Part shown: one piece after another, positions 36,975 through 43,526 of the stretch
How the letters are laid out: each line of letters opens with the position of its first letter
Position numbering within the stretch: position 1 is the stretch's first letter
DNA from: an uncultured Aquimarina sp.
GTDB lineage: Bacteria > Bacteroidota > Bacteroidia > Flavobacteriales > Flavobacteriaceae
NCBI GenBank assembly: GCA_947498785.1
Contig: CANMLS010000010.1
Coordinates: 1 to 64,000, forward strand
DNA: 64,000 bases
Reading direction: 5' to 3'
Notes under the pieces: model-generated
The model's database searches: none
Told to the model about the DNA's origin: nothing
The model's input: only the letters and a program-made list of their open reading frames with translations
Program-made: the position numbers and the translations under genes

Positions 36975-37145
36975 ATGAAGAAAAAGAAACTTTCAGGATT
37001 GAAATTGAATAAACAGACTATTTCTAAATTCCAAAATCTCGCAATTAAAAGAGGAATTCAAAACACTTTATTTTGTCTACTGTCACTCATCCATATTCTG
37101 GAGAAGCATAGGGTGTTGGTGAATGTAATTGCAGATACTTTATAA
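36975..37145 (+). pseudogene. Class I lanthipeptide-like precursor, core apparently frameshifted
   Basis: A 56-codon ORF whose first 20 residues, MKKKKLSGLKLNKQTISKFQ, match the leader pattern of Bacteroidota class I lanthipeptides (Lys-rich start, then LxLNKxTIS). The in-frame tail (NTLFCLLSLIHILEK...) has one Cys and no Ser/Thr-Cys pattern. One frame over, from about 37068, the DNA reads STVTHPYSGEA, stop, GVGECNC, which looks far more like a lanthipeptide core. A frameshift plus a stop at the codon after GEA therefore seems likely. No LanB, LanC or transporter genes are in the window. It is convergent with the lipoprotein gene at 37166. Confidence 0.5.
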
Positions 37146-37165
37146 TCAATCTACTACTTGCCAAA

Positions 37166-38341
37166 TTATTTAATAATCTTTGAAGTAATCTTAAGTTTTG
37201 CTGGTTCTATTAAATCGTCAACATTTCTATCACCATATATTCTTGTATAAAAAACTGCTGTTGTTGTGTATAAATCTTCAGGGAAACGAGAATTTACACT
37301 AACATTTACATTTGCACTTTCTCCTGGTTCCAACCCTCCAGAAGGCAAATTTCTATCGGTAGTAATTACATTTACAGGAGAATTTGTAACAGAACTTATG
37401 ATAACAGGATTCATCTCTTCATAAGTGGTTGCTCTTTGAAAATTAATTTTATGATTCCCTTGATTAATCCACTTTGTCATACCAGTAAAAAAAACTGATG
37501 TACTTCCTTTTGTTACATCTGGAGTAGTAACGGATACTTTTTCCAATCTAACTGGGTTCACTACATCAACAATTATTGTTGCTGTTCTTTCTCTATTATC
37601 ATTTTTATTTTTGACTTTTAGATAAAAAGGCTTTGGGTATTTAAAATCAAAACTAGTATCTATAGTAGGGTATTCTGCATATGAGTTGGATCCCTGATCA
37701 TAATACAACTTTGCTCCATCATAGGTAATCGTTGGAACCAAATCTGTAAAATCGGTTTTTAAAGGAACAAAAAGGTATATTTTATCTGGAAATCCATCAT
37801 CTTCTATATATCGTGAAATTGTAATATCATTTGGCAAACTTGGATTTTTACTTTTTTCAAAGGTAAAACCTGTGATTTTTAATGTTTCAGGAATAACAGG
37901 AGCTTCTTTTACAATACTTACATTATAGTGAATGAGCTCTTCTTTATCACCAGTAGCAGCACTAATAGTAAATACATGTACCTTTTGGTCTTCAAAAGAT
38001 AACAACACATTATTTCCTGGAGAAATACTAAACTTACTTAAATTAAGCTCTGCCGATGTAATCGATACACTTATATTTTCTAGAGAGGTTATCGTACTCG
38101 GTAGTGTAATTTTAATTTCTCCATATTTTATTTCTTTATTATCTACAATCTCTGGATCTACAATCTCTATTGCGGTAGGTCGTATTCCAAATAATGGAAA
38201 ATCAGAAAGTTTAGCTTCTTCTATATTAATTGTAGGTCCTTGAGGATTATTGATAGTATTATCATCAGAATTACAACTTATCAATAAAAATATAGAGAAT
38301 ACTACTACCCATATGTTTAATAATTTAACATTACTCTTCAT
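37166..38341 (-). CDS. Surface lipoprotein, cluster paralogue A
   Basis: 391 aa, one of five related lipoproteins in the window. The signal ends in the lipobox LLISCNSDDNT; the Cys-Asn-Ser-Asp-Asp start resembles the acidic lipoprotein export signal of Bacteroidota, so it probably faces outward. Two beta-sandwich (DUF5018-like) domains follow: about 40-150 (NIEEAKLSDFPLFGI ... HYNVSIVKEAP) and 155-275 (LKITGFTFEKSKNPSLPNDI ... TIIVDVVNP). A third, CARDB-like domain ends in PAKLKITSKIIK. Closest to paralogue B. The promoter has three phased GGTGAAT elements. A kinase relic lies 130 bp upstream of its start. Confidence 0.85.
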   Translation of the reverse strand: MKSNVKLLNIWVVVFSIFLLISCNSDDNTINNPQGPTINIEEAKLSDFPLFGIRPTAIEIVDPEIVDNKEIKYGEIKITLPSTITSLENISVSITSAELNLSKFSISPGNNVLLSFEDQKVHVFTISAATGDKEELIHYNVSIVKEAPVIPETLKITGFTFEKSKNPSLPNDITISRYIEDDGFPDKIYLFVPLKTDFTDLVPTITYDGAKLYYDQGSNSYAEYPTIDTSFDFKYPKPFYLKVKNKNDNRERTATIIVDVVNPVRLEKVSVTTPDVTKGSTSVFFTGMTKWINQGNHKINFQRATTYEEMNPVIISSVTNSPVNVITTDRNLPSGGLEPGESANVNVSVNSRFPEDLYTTTAVFYTRIYGDRNVDDLIEPAKLKITSKIIK

Positions 38342-38366
38342 TATTATTGCCTTTAAAATTGTTGAG

Positions 38367-38454
38367 TAAACCTATTAAACCATACCAATATTTGTAAAAT
38401 AACATGGTGAATTGCAATATATTAATGGTGAATTGACTAAAATAGAAGGTGAAT
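38367..38454 (-). promoter_or_regulatory. Promoter of lipoprotein A with three 21-bp-phased repeats
   Basis: Plus-strand GGTGAAT (minus-strand ATTCACC) occurs perfectly at 38406, 38427 and 38448, exactly 21 bp apart. Downstream on the minus strand is TAGGTTTA (38367-38374), one base off TAnnTTTG. The proximal repeat is 65 bp from the start codon. The repeats are likely binding sites for the LytTR regulator at 45466-46194. Confidence 0.65.
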
Positions 38455-38470
38455 GTAAATTTATTTATGA

Positions 38471-38592
38471 TTATTCTACCACATTGAAATTGATAGTATA
38501 GCAAGCACTAGAGTTCAAAATAATCTCAACAGTCCTATAAATCTGTCTAATTAATCCTTTTTTACAATCTGCATATTTAAGGATTTACTATC
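38471..38592 (-). pseudogene. Relic of the 3' end of a sensor kinase gene
   Basis: The minus strand reads DSKSLNMQIVK, then after a one-base slip in an A run GLIRQIYRTVEIILNSSACYTINFNVVE-stop. This aligns end to end with the last 40 residues of the intact kinase at 43527-45455 (DSKSLGMQLIQGLTRQ..., ...CYTITFNMVE). Its stop is 130 bp upstream of lipoprotein A, the same distance as the intact kinase from lipoprotein B, so a kinase-lipoprotein block was duplicated and the kinase copy then lost. Confidence 0.8.
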
Positions 38593-38599
38593 CTAGTTC

Positions 38600-38764
38600 T
38601 TAAAGCCTTTTTGGTCTAACTTTGGCATCTTCTCCAAAATTCTTGACAATAGAAATTAGATTCTCATAGATTGAAAATAAATTTTCTTTGCCTTTGTATT
38701 GATTAGTAATCATATCTTGTGAAGTGAATTGTTCTCCCCTAGACAAAGAAACAATAGCGTTTGC
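38600..38764 (-). pseudogene. Fragment of a DUF4287/DUF5655-type protein
   Basis: Open frame without a start, ending in a stop at 38600. It contains QYKGKENLFSIYENLISIV and KNFGEDAKVRPKRL, which match the C-terminal DUF5655 pattern (QYxGKExLxxIYxxLI, FGEDVxxxPKKxYV), but the last conserved block is missing. It directly adjoins the kinase relic. A truncated, non-functional remnant. Confidence 0.55.
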
Positions 38765-38781
38765 AATGCTTTATCTATGGT

Positions 38782-39114
38782 TTAATATTTCACACTAGGC
38801 TTTCCTGTTTCTAAATAAGAAATCACTTTTGTTTTTGTCGGGCTTATTTTTTTAAAGAGAATTGTATTATATAAATCTTTTTCATCTTCTTTCATAAACT
38901 CAGGAAAATTTTTGGCGATTTCTGCCTGAAGAGTTATCATTTTTTTAGGCACATAATTAATTATGTGTAATGTGATTGTAGAATCATCACCTATTTCACC
39001 ATCTTTATTATAGTTGGTTTTTATAATTCCATTTACCTTGAAATCCATCTCTGCAATTGAAGTAGCCCAATTCTCCCAACCTTTTTCTGTGGTATATGCA
39101 TTCCAGAAACCCAA
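38782..39114 (-). pseudogene. Truncated SRPBCC (AHSA1-type) domain gene
   Basis: 110 codons. From about residue 5 on (WNAYTTEKGWENWATS ... DFKVNGIIKTNYNKDGEIGD ... IINYVPKKMITLQAEI) it matches the AHSA1/START-like SRPBCC fold. The first strand and helix, usually with VWxxxT, are missing, and the 5' end is replaced by part of an AraC-type gene in another frame. It may still be read as a short ORF but cannot make a full barrel. Confidence 0.6.
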
Positions 39115-39332
39115 ACATTGTTGTAATTTCCATTTGGTTCTAAACTTTCATTGTCAAAAGTATTTCTTACAAACCCATCTAGTTCAAATATTATAAAAAG
39201 ATACCCTGTTGGTACTACACGTTCAATTGAGTGGTCAGGTTTAAACTCTTTAAAATAGAAAATAGACTCGACATAATCGATTAATGGTTTTCCTATTATG
39301 TGAGTTTTAAATATCATAGTTTCTCTGCTCAT
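39033..39332 (-). pseudogene. 5' fragment of an AraC-type regulator, fused by deletion
   Basis: The ORF starts with the sensor region of an AraC-family regulator of the DUF6597 type (RVVPTGYLFIIFELDG, NNVWVSGMHIPQ) for about 75 residues. It then runs out of frame through the SRPBCC fragment and stops. The helix-turn-helix half is missing. The junction lies near 39095-39105, where the deletion joined two unrelated genes on the same strand. Confidence 0.6.
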
Positions 39333-39424
39333 TAAGGCACTATGTCTAATAAAGTTGAGTAAAATAACTGTAACGAATCAAAAACACTCTTGCTTTTTGG
39401 ATAAACAAGATACTTAATTAAGCA

Positions 39425-39460
39425 CAAAAACGGTTTGAGTTTTCACCCAAAACGTTTTTG
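39425..39460. terminator. Hairpin with T tail between gene remnants and the NTF2-like gene
   Basis: CAAAAACG (39425-39432) pairs with CGTTTTTG (39453-39460), with further partial pairing inside (GTTT/AAAA), followed by T5 on the plus strand and A/T-rich sequence on the other. It lies about 115 bp past the NTF2-like gene stop on the minus strand and may end that operon. Confidence 0.45.
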
Positions 39461-39576
39461 TTTTTGGCAACAATACAAAAGCTGTAAGTACCCAAAGTTA
39501 TATAATCATAAAAATACTGTGAATTTAATCAAGGGCTTGATAAAGAACTTTACATGAGATCCTTTTTTGCAACTGT

Positions 39577-39945
39577 TTATTCTATATGAGTGAATATCTT
39601 ATTTACAATTTTCCACTCATTTCCAATTTTGCTTAATGCTAAATAGTCATAATAATTGTACCCTAGCATGGGCACGTGTAATTTTGCCATTGCTATCTTG
39701 CCCATAATATCTATTCCAATTATTTCCATTCTGAAAATCTCATTTAAATCTTTCGGGCTTTGTCTGTTTTTTACTCCTTCAAGATATTCCGTTACATTTT
39801 TTAAATACTCAATACCATTGATGTCTCCATAGATATTTGCATTTTTATAAAAACATGATTTAAGTTTAATCACATCTCCTTGAAAAATACCATCAAAATA
39901 ATTGGTAATTAAACTTTCAATTTCTTTTATGTTTTCTTTATACAT
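39577..39945 (-). CDS. NTF2-like / SnoaL-type protein
   Basis: 122-aa cone-shaped NTF2-fold protein (nuclear transport factor 2-like, lumazine-binding_2 type): the starting helix IKEIESLITNYFDGIFQGDV, FYKNANIYGDINGIEYL, and the C-terminal strand DYLALSKIGNEWKIVNKIFTHI. Members are often isomerases, dehydratases or ligand binders. It lies 11 bp after an SDR gene and is last in the tautomerase-SDR-NTF2 operon. Confidence 0.85.
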   Translation of the reverse strand: MYKENIKEIESLITNYFDGIFQGDVIKLKSCFYKNANIYGDINGIEYLKNVTEYLEGVKNRQSPKDLNEIFRMEIIGIDIMGKIAMAKLHVPMLGYNYYDYLALSKIGNEWKIVNKIFTHIE

Positions 39946-39956
39946 GATTATTGATT

Positions 39957-40700
39957 TTAGATAGCGTGTCCAATAGTATGCCCACCAGCAACATTAATTG
40001 TTTCTCCTGTTACAAAATTTGATGTAGCCAAGTAATAAGCTGCCTCTGCAATTTCATTTGTTTCTCCAATTCTATTTAGTAAATGTAATCCCGCTAAACT
40101 GTCGGCATCTTCAATCCCAATTTTGCCTTGTAGCGGACTTCTTATAATTCCTGGAGCGATTGTATTTACCTTAATATTGTTTTTTCCAAATTCTGCAGCT
40201 AATTGTCTTGTTAAAGAATGAATAGCTCCTTTACTTGTTAATGGTGCTGTTGCCGGAAATCCATCTATAGCGTGTTCTACTAAAACAGTTCCTATATTTA
40301 TTATAGAACCATCTTGTTGTTTTATCATTTGAGGAATAGCCGCTTGAGAGGTGAAATATGTTCCTTTTAGGTTTATATTCCAATAACGGTCTAAATCTTT
40401 TTCTTCAACATCTAAAAACGATTTCGGAGAAAATACTCCTGCATTATTAATTAAAACATCTACAGAGTTAAATTTTTTTAATGCCAAAGCAATAAGCTCT
40501 TGACCTGTTTCTTTTTTACTAATGTCTCCTGCTAAGTAAATAGCATTAGAAGGAGACCCTAATTCATTGTAAGCATTTTTTAAATTTTCTTCATTTGAAG
40601 AGTTCATAACAACATTGCTTTCTCGTGTTATAAAATATTTTGCAATTTCTTTACCAATTCCTGTGGATGCTCCTGTAATGATTACGGTTTTGTTTTTCAT
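39957..40700 (-). CDS. SDR-family oxidoreductase
   Basis: Classical short-chain dehydrogenase/reductase of 247 aa. It has the glycine motif TGASTGIG (residues 9-16), NNAG in INNAGVF, and IIRSPLQG after the catalytic region. The usual YxxxK position reads TAPLTSKGAIHSL, so the catalytic Tyr is replaced (Leu/Thr context) while Lys is kept. Activity may therefore be altered or lost. It lies 5 bp after the tautomerase gene and 11 bp before the NTF2-like gene in one operon. Confidence 0.88.
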   Translation of the reverse strand: MKNKTVIITGASTGIGKEIAKYFITRESNVVMNSSNEENLKNAYNELGSPSNAIYLAGDISKKETGQELIALALKKFNSVDVLINNAGVFSPKSFLDVEEKDLDRYWNINLKGTYFTSQAAIPQMIKQQDGSIINIGTVLVEHAIDGFPATAPLTSKGAIHSLTRQLAAEFGKNNIKVNTIAPGIIRSPLQGKIGIEDADSLAGLHLLNRIGETNEIAEAAYYLATSNFVTGETINVAGGHTIGHAI

Positions 40701-40705
40701 TTTCC

Positions 40706-40900
40706 TTATTTTTTAGTTCCTAAATACTGTTCCCCATTCACTCCCCAATTTGCTATAGGTATTTCATCAATAACTACATGGGTTGTTTTTGGATTTTTGT
40801 TAAGTATGTCAACCACTAGTTGTGTAGCACCTTCTATTATTTGACGTTTTTGTTCTTGTGTTACTTGTTCATCAGTAACTCTAATATTAATGTATGGCAT
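40706..40900 (-). CDS. 4-oxalocrotonate tautomerase-like protein
   Basis: 64-aa tautomerase-superfamily subunit: after Met removal the N-terminal Pro (PYINIRVTDE) is the general base, and the helix QEQKRQIIEGATQLVVDIL and strand THVVIDEIPIANWGVNG follow the 4-OT fold. It probably forms a hexamer. It is first gene after the Crp/Fnr-type regulator and its CRP-like palindrome, and opens the tautomerase-SDR-NTF2 operon. Confidence 0.88.
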   Translation of the reverse strand: MPYINIRVTDEQVTQEQKRQIIEGATQLVVDILNKNPKTTHVVIDEIPIANWGVNGEQYLGTKK

Positions 40901-40980
40901 AACTTTTTTATTAAATTAATTGTCATACAAAATTGATAAGAATCTAGTTCTTCAGAAATGAGGCTTATCACTTCTTTGGA

Positions 40981-40994
40981 GTGATGTAGATCAC
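40981..40994 (-). promoter_or_regulatory. CRP-like palindrome upstream of the tautomerase operon
   Basis: GTGA-TGTAGA-TCAC, a perfect dyad with the CRP core spacing (TGTGA-N6-TCACA), 81-94 bp upstream of the tautomerase start and 38-51 bp past the adjacent regulator's stop. That regulator's recognition helix (SRETLSR) keeps the Arg-Glu pair that reads GTGA in CRP. Confidence 0.45.
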
Positions 40995-41031
40995 GCTTAG
41001 TGAGTTAAACGGAAGGAAATAATCGAGTTGG

Positions 41032-41595
41032 TTATGAGTTTAGTCTACTAAGTGTTTCTCTAGAAACACCTAAATATGCTGCAATCATTTTTTTGGGAAC
41101 GCGTTGAAAAAGTTTTGGATATTGTTCTAGAAGCAAGTCATATCTTTCTTTGGTTGAATTTTTTAACAATGACAAAATCCTGTTTTGAAGCGCAATTCGA
41201 CCGATTTTACTTTTTTTAGCCCAAAAGCGTTCCATTTTGTGCATTTGAGTAGTGAGTTTATCTCTGTTTTCTAATGATATATATAGTAATTCACTATCTT
41301 CTATACAGTCGATAGAAGTTTTTGATTTGGTTTGTTTTACAAAAGATTCATAATCTGTAATCCACCAATTTTCCATTCCAAATTGGAGTATATGTTCCTT
41401 TCCTTTATTGTCAATAAAGTAGCTTTTTAAGCATCCCTTTATTATCCAGTATTCCTTATTAACAATTTCTCCTTCTTGAACAATATATTGATGCTTACGT
41501 TTATTGATTTGTATAAAATGACTCAACACAAAATCAAATTCCTCATCTGTAAGGTTAATTACTTCTTCTATATGTTGTCTTAGAGGATGTATCAT
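41032..41595 (-). CDS. Crp/Fnr-family transcriptional regulator
   Basis: 187 aa: a cNMP-binding-like barrel (about 15-120) and a C-terminal winged helix (about 145-187) with KKMIAAYLGVSRETLSRLNS ending directly after the recognition helix. The helix has CRP-type Arg-Glu. No FeS cysteines. It probably controls the tautomerase-SDR-NTF2 operon 131 bp downstream. It parallels the regulator-SDR pair at 33439-34939, but the two regulators are only moderately alike. Confidence 0.9.
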   Translation of the reverse strand: MIHPLRQHIEEVINLTDEEFDFVLSHFIQINKRKHQYIVQEGEIVNKEYWIIKGCLKSYFIDNKGKEHILQFGMENWWITDYESFVKQTKSKTSIDCIEDSELLYISLENRDKLTTQMHKMERFWAKKSKIGRIALQNRILSLLKNSTKERYDLLLEQYPKLFQRVPKKMIAAYLGVSRETLSRLNS

Positions 41596-41897
41596 TTTAA
41601 TTTCAACTAACTTCTGATTTTAAATCAAATTTATTGATTTGTTTTTTGTATTCTTTTGCTAATCCTATTTTTCTTTTTTGATCGAAGAAACAAGTATTCA
41701 TTGTGGAAATTTTAAAATATAAAAAAGCAGGAAATCTTCAGAAGAAATCCCACTTCAAAATTTAATCAAACATTATTAGTTTATATATTTCTCGTTATAA
41801 ACTCTCTTTTCAGGACAATCCTGAGTTGCTATTACCACTATACAAATCTTATTGACACCAGATACAAGGTTCTCGATTTTTGATATTTTAATCTTAT

Positions 41898-42146
41898 CTA
41901 AGGGAAAACTCCTTTTTGCTGAATTATACCTTTCTTAAATTCAAAAATAAAATCACGCACAAAGAGCTTACCGCCAATCATATATAAAAAACAAAAATCA
42001 TCATTGCCTTTTATTACTATATATTTATCATTTTTTAAATTTTTTCCTGTTCCAGATAATTCTATATATAAATCACAGGTATTGTCGATTGAATACTTAT
42101 ACCATTTCTTAATTAATGGTAATTGGCTACAACAGCTGATAAAGCT
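41898..42146 (-). pseudogene. Start-less open frame, likely gene remnant
   Basis: A minus-strand frame of about 83 codons with coding-like composition (WYKYSIDNTCDLYIELSGTG, NDDFCFLYMIGGKLFVRDF, IFEFKKGIIQQKG) but no start codon near its 5' end, where it runs into a large hairpin at 42124-42193. Probably the 3' remnant of a lost gene; family not recognised. The rest of the 41596-42233 gap shows nothing else. Confidence 0.4.
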
Positions 42147-42193
42147 TTAGCATCCCCCGTAGATGCTATAGACTTCGAATAGTGTTGTAGCCA
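42124..42193 (-). repeat. Nested inverted repeat after lipoprotein B
   Basis: Outer arms TGGCTACAACA (42124-42134) and its perfect complement (42183-42193); inner arms TAGCATC (42148-42154) and GATGCTA (42162-42168). It forms a branched or long stem of 70 nt, 41 bp past the stop of the lipoprotein gene on the minus strand. No T tail, so a role in mRNA 3' stability is as likely as termination. Confidence 0.55.
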
Positions 42194-42233
42194 GTTTTGT
42201 ATTTCGCTAATCTATTATAAATACTAAGCCAAA

Positions 42234-43397
42234 TTATTTAATAATCTTCGAGGTAATTGACAGTTTTGCTGGTTCTAATAAATCATCAACACCTTGATGA
42301 AATTGTATTCTAGAATAAAAAACTGCAGTCGTTTTATAAGTATTTTCTGGATAAGCTCGAGTTGGGTTTACTCTTACATTTACATCAGCACTTTCTCCTG
42401 GATTTAATCTTACTGGTGGCAATACCCTTCTTGCTGTAATCACTCTGGTAGGAGTTGAAGGTTCATCGTTTTCATAAGTTGTAGCTTTTTGATATACAAT
42501 AGGGTGATTTCCTTGATTAATCCATTTTGTTACCCCTGTAAAATTTCCGGTAGTACCTTCTGTTACATCTGGTGTAGTAATTGATGCCTGTTCTATTCTA
42601 ATTGGATTAATTACATCCACAATTACCTGAGTGGTTCTAAAATCATTATCGTTTCTAACTAATAATATAAAACTCTTTGGATATTCAAAATCTATACTTG
42701 TATCAGTAGTTGGAAACTCGGTAGTTATATCATCTGGTAATGTAGATGAATCTTGTGTATAAAATAATTTTGCACCATCATACGCAATTGTAGGTACCAA
42801 ATCTTTGAAATTGGTTCCTAACGGAACAAAAACATACAAAATATCCCTTCCTGATTCTTCTATAGTTCTGGAAATTGTAATATCATTAGGAAGATCGGGA
42901 TTTTTACTTTTCTCAAAGGTAAAGTCTGTTATTTTTAATGTTTCTGGCTCAACAGGTGGTGCCTCTTTTATGATACTTACATTGTAATGAAGTAATTCTT
43001 CCTTATCACCTACTGTAGAACTAATAGTATACACCTGTATTTTTTCGTCTTCAAAAGACAATTGTATATCATTCCCTGGGGAAACACTAAATTTACTTAA
43101 GTTAAGTTCTTCTGATGTAATTAATGCACTTATCTTATCCAAAGAAGTTTCACGTGATACGGTAATTTTTATTTCTCCGTACTTCACTTCTTTATTATCC
43201 ACAATCTCCGGATCTATAATATTTATTGATTTAGCTGATATTCCAAACAATGGAAAGTTAGAAAGTTTAGCCTCTTCTATATTAATTGTAGATCCCGATG
43301 GATTATCAGTAGAATCATCATCAGAATTACAACTTACAAATAAAAACATAGAGAATACTACTCCCCATATGCTTAATAATTTAATACTATTCCTCAT
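42234..43397 (-). CDS. Surface lipoprotein, cluster paralogue B
   Basis: 387 aa, closest relative of paralogue A: same signal region (lipobox LFVSCNSDDDS), NIEEAKLSNFPLFGIS, the two DUF5018-like beta domains (HYNVSIIKEAPPVEPETLKI; ITDFTFEKSKNPDLPND) and the CARDB-like end (PAKLSITSKIIK). The acidic residues after the lipid-bearing Cys suggest surface display. It lies directly downstream of the two-component genes on the same strand, with its own promoter carrying three phased repeats between the kinase stop and its start. The function is unknown; these domains usually mediate binding or adhesion. Confidence 0.85.
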   Translation of the reverse strand: MRNSIKLLSIWGVVFSMFLFVSCNSDDDSTDNPSGSTINIEEAKLSNFPLFGISAKSINIIDPEIVDNKEVKYGEIKITVSRETSLDKISALITSEELNLSKFSVSPGNDIQLSFEDEKIQVYTISSTVGDKEELLHYNVSIIKEAPPVEPETLKITDFTFEKSKNPDLPNDITISRTIEESGRDILYVFVPLGTNFKDLVPTIAYDGAKLFYTQDSSTLPDDITTEFPTTDTSIDFEYPKSFILLVRNDNDFRTTQVIVDVINPIRIEQASITTPDVTEGTTGNFTGVTKWINQGNHPIVYQKATTYENDEPSTPTRVITARRVLPPVRLNPGESADVNVRVNPTRAYPENTYKTTAVFYSRIQFHQGVDDLLEPAKLSITSKIIK

Positions 43398-43422
43398 TAT
43401 TATTGTTTTTACAATTATTGAG

Positions 43423-43510
43423 CAAACCTATTAAACCACAGCAATGTTTCTAAACTAACATGGTGATTTACAGCATATTTATGGTGAACGGCTTAAAATA
43501 ACAGGTGAAT
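43423..43510 (-). promoter_or_regulatory. Promoter of lipoprotein B with three 21-bp-phased repeats
   Basis: Plus-strand elements GGTGATT (43462), GGTGAAC (43483) and GGTGAAT (43504), 21 bp apart, and minus-strand TAGGTTTG (43423-43430), an exact TAnnTTTG. The proximal repeat is 65 bp from the start codon, the same as at paralogue A. Confidence 0.65.
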
Positions 43511-43526
43511 ACAATCTTATTTATGG

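Noticed and set aside
42124..42193. Integron attC-like site
   Set aside because: Long imperfect palindrome with GTTG/CAAC ends, but the R'/R'' consensus is not met, there is no integrase or cassette array, and similar hairpins follow the sister genes.
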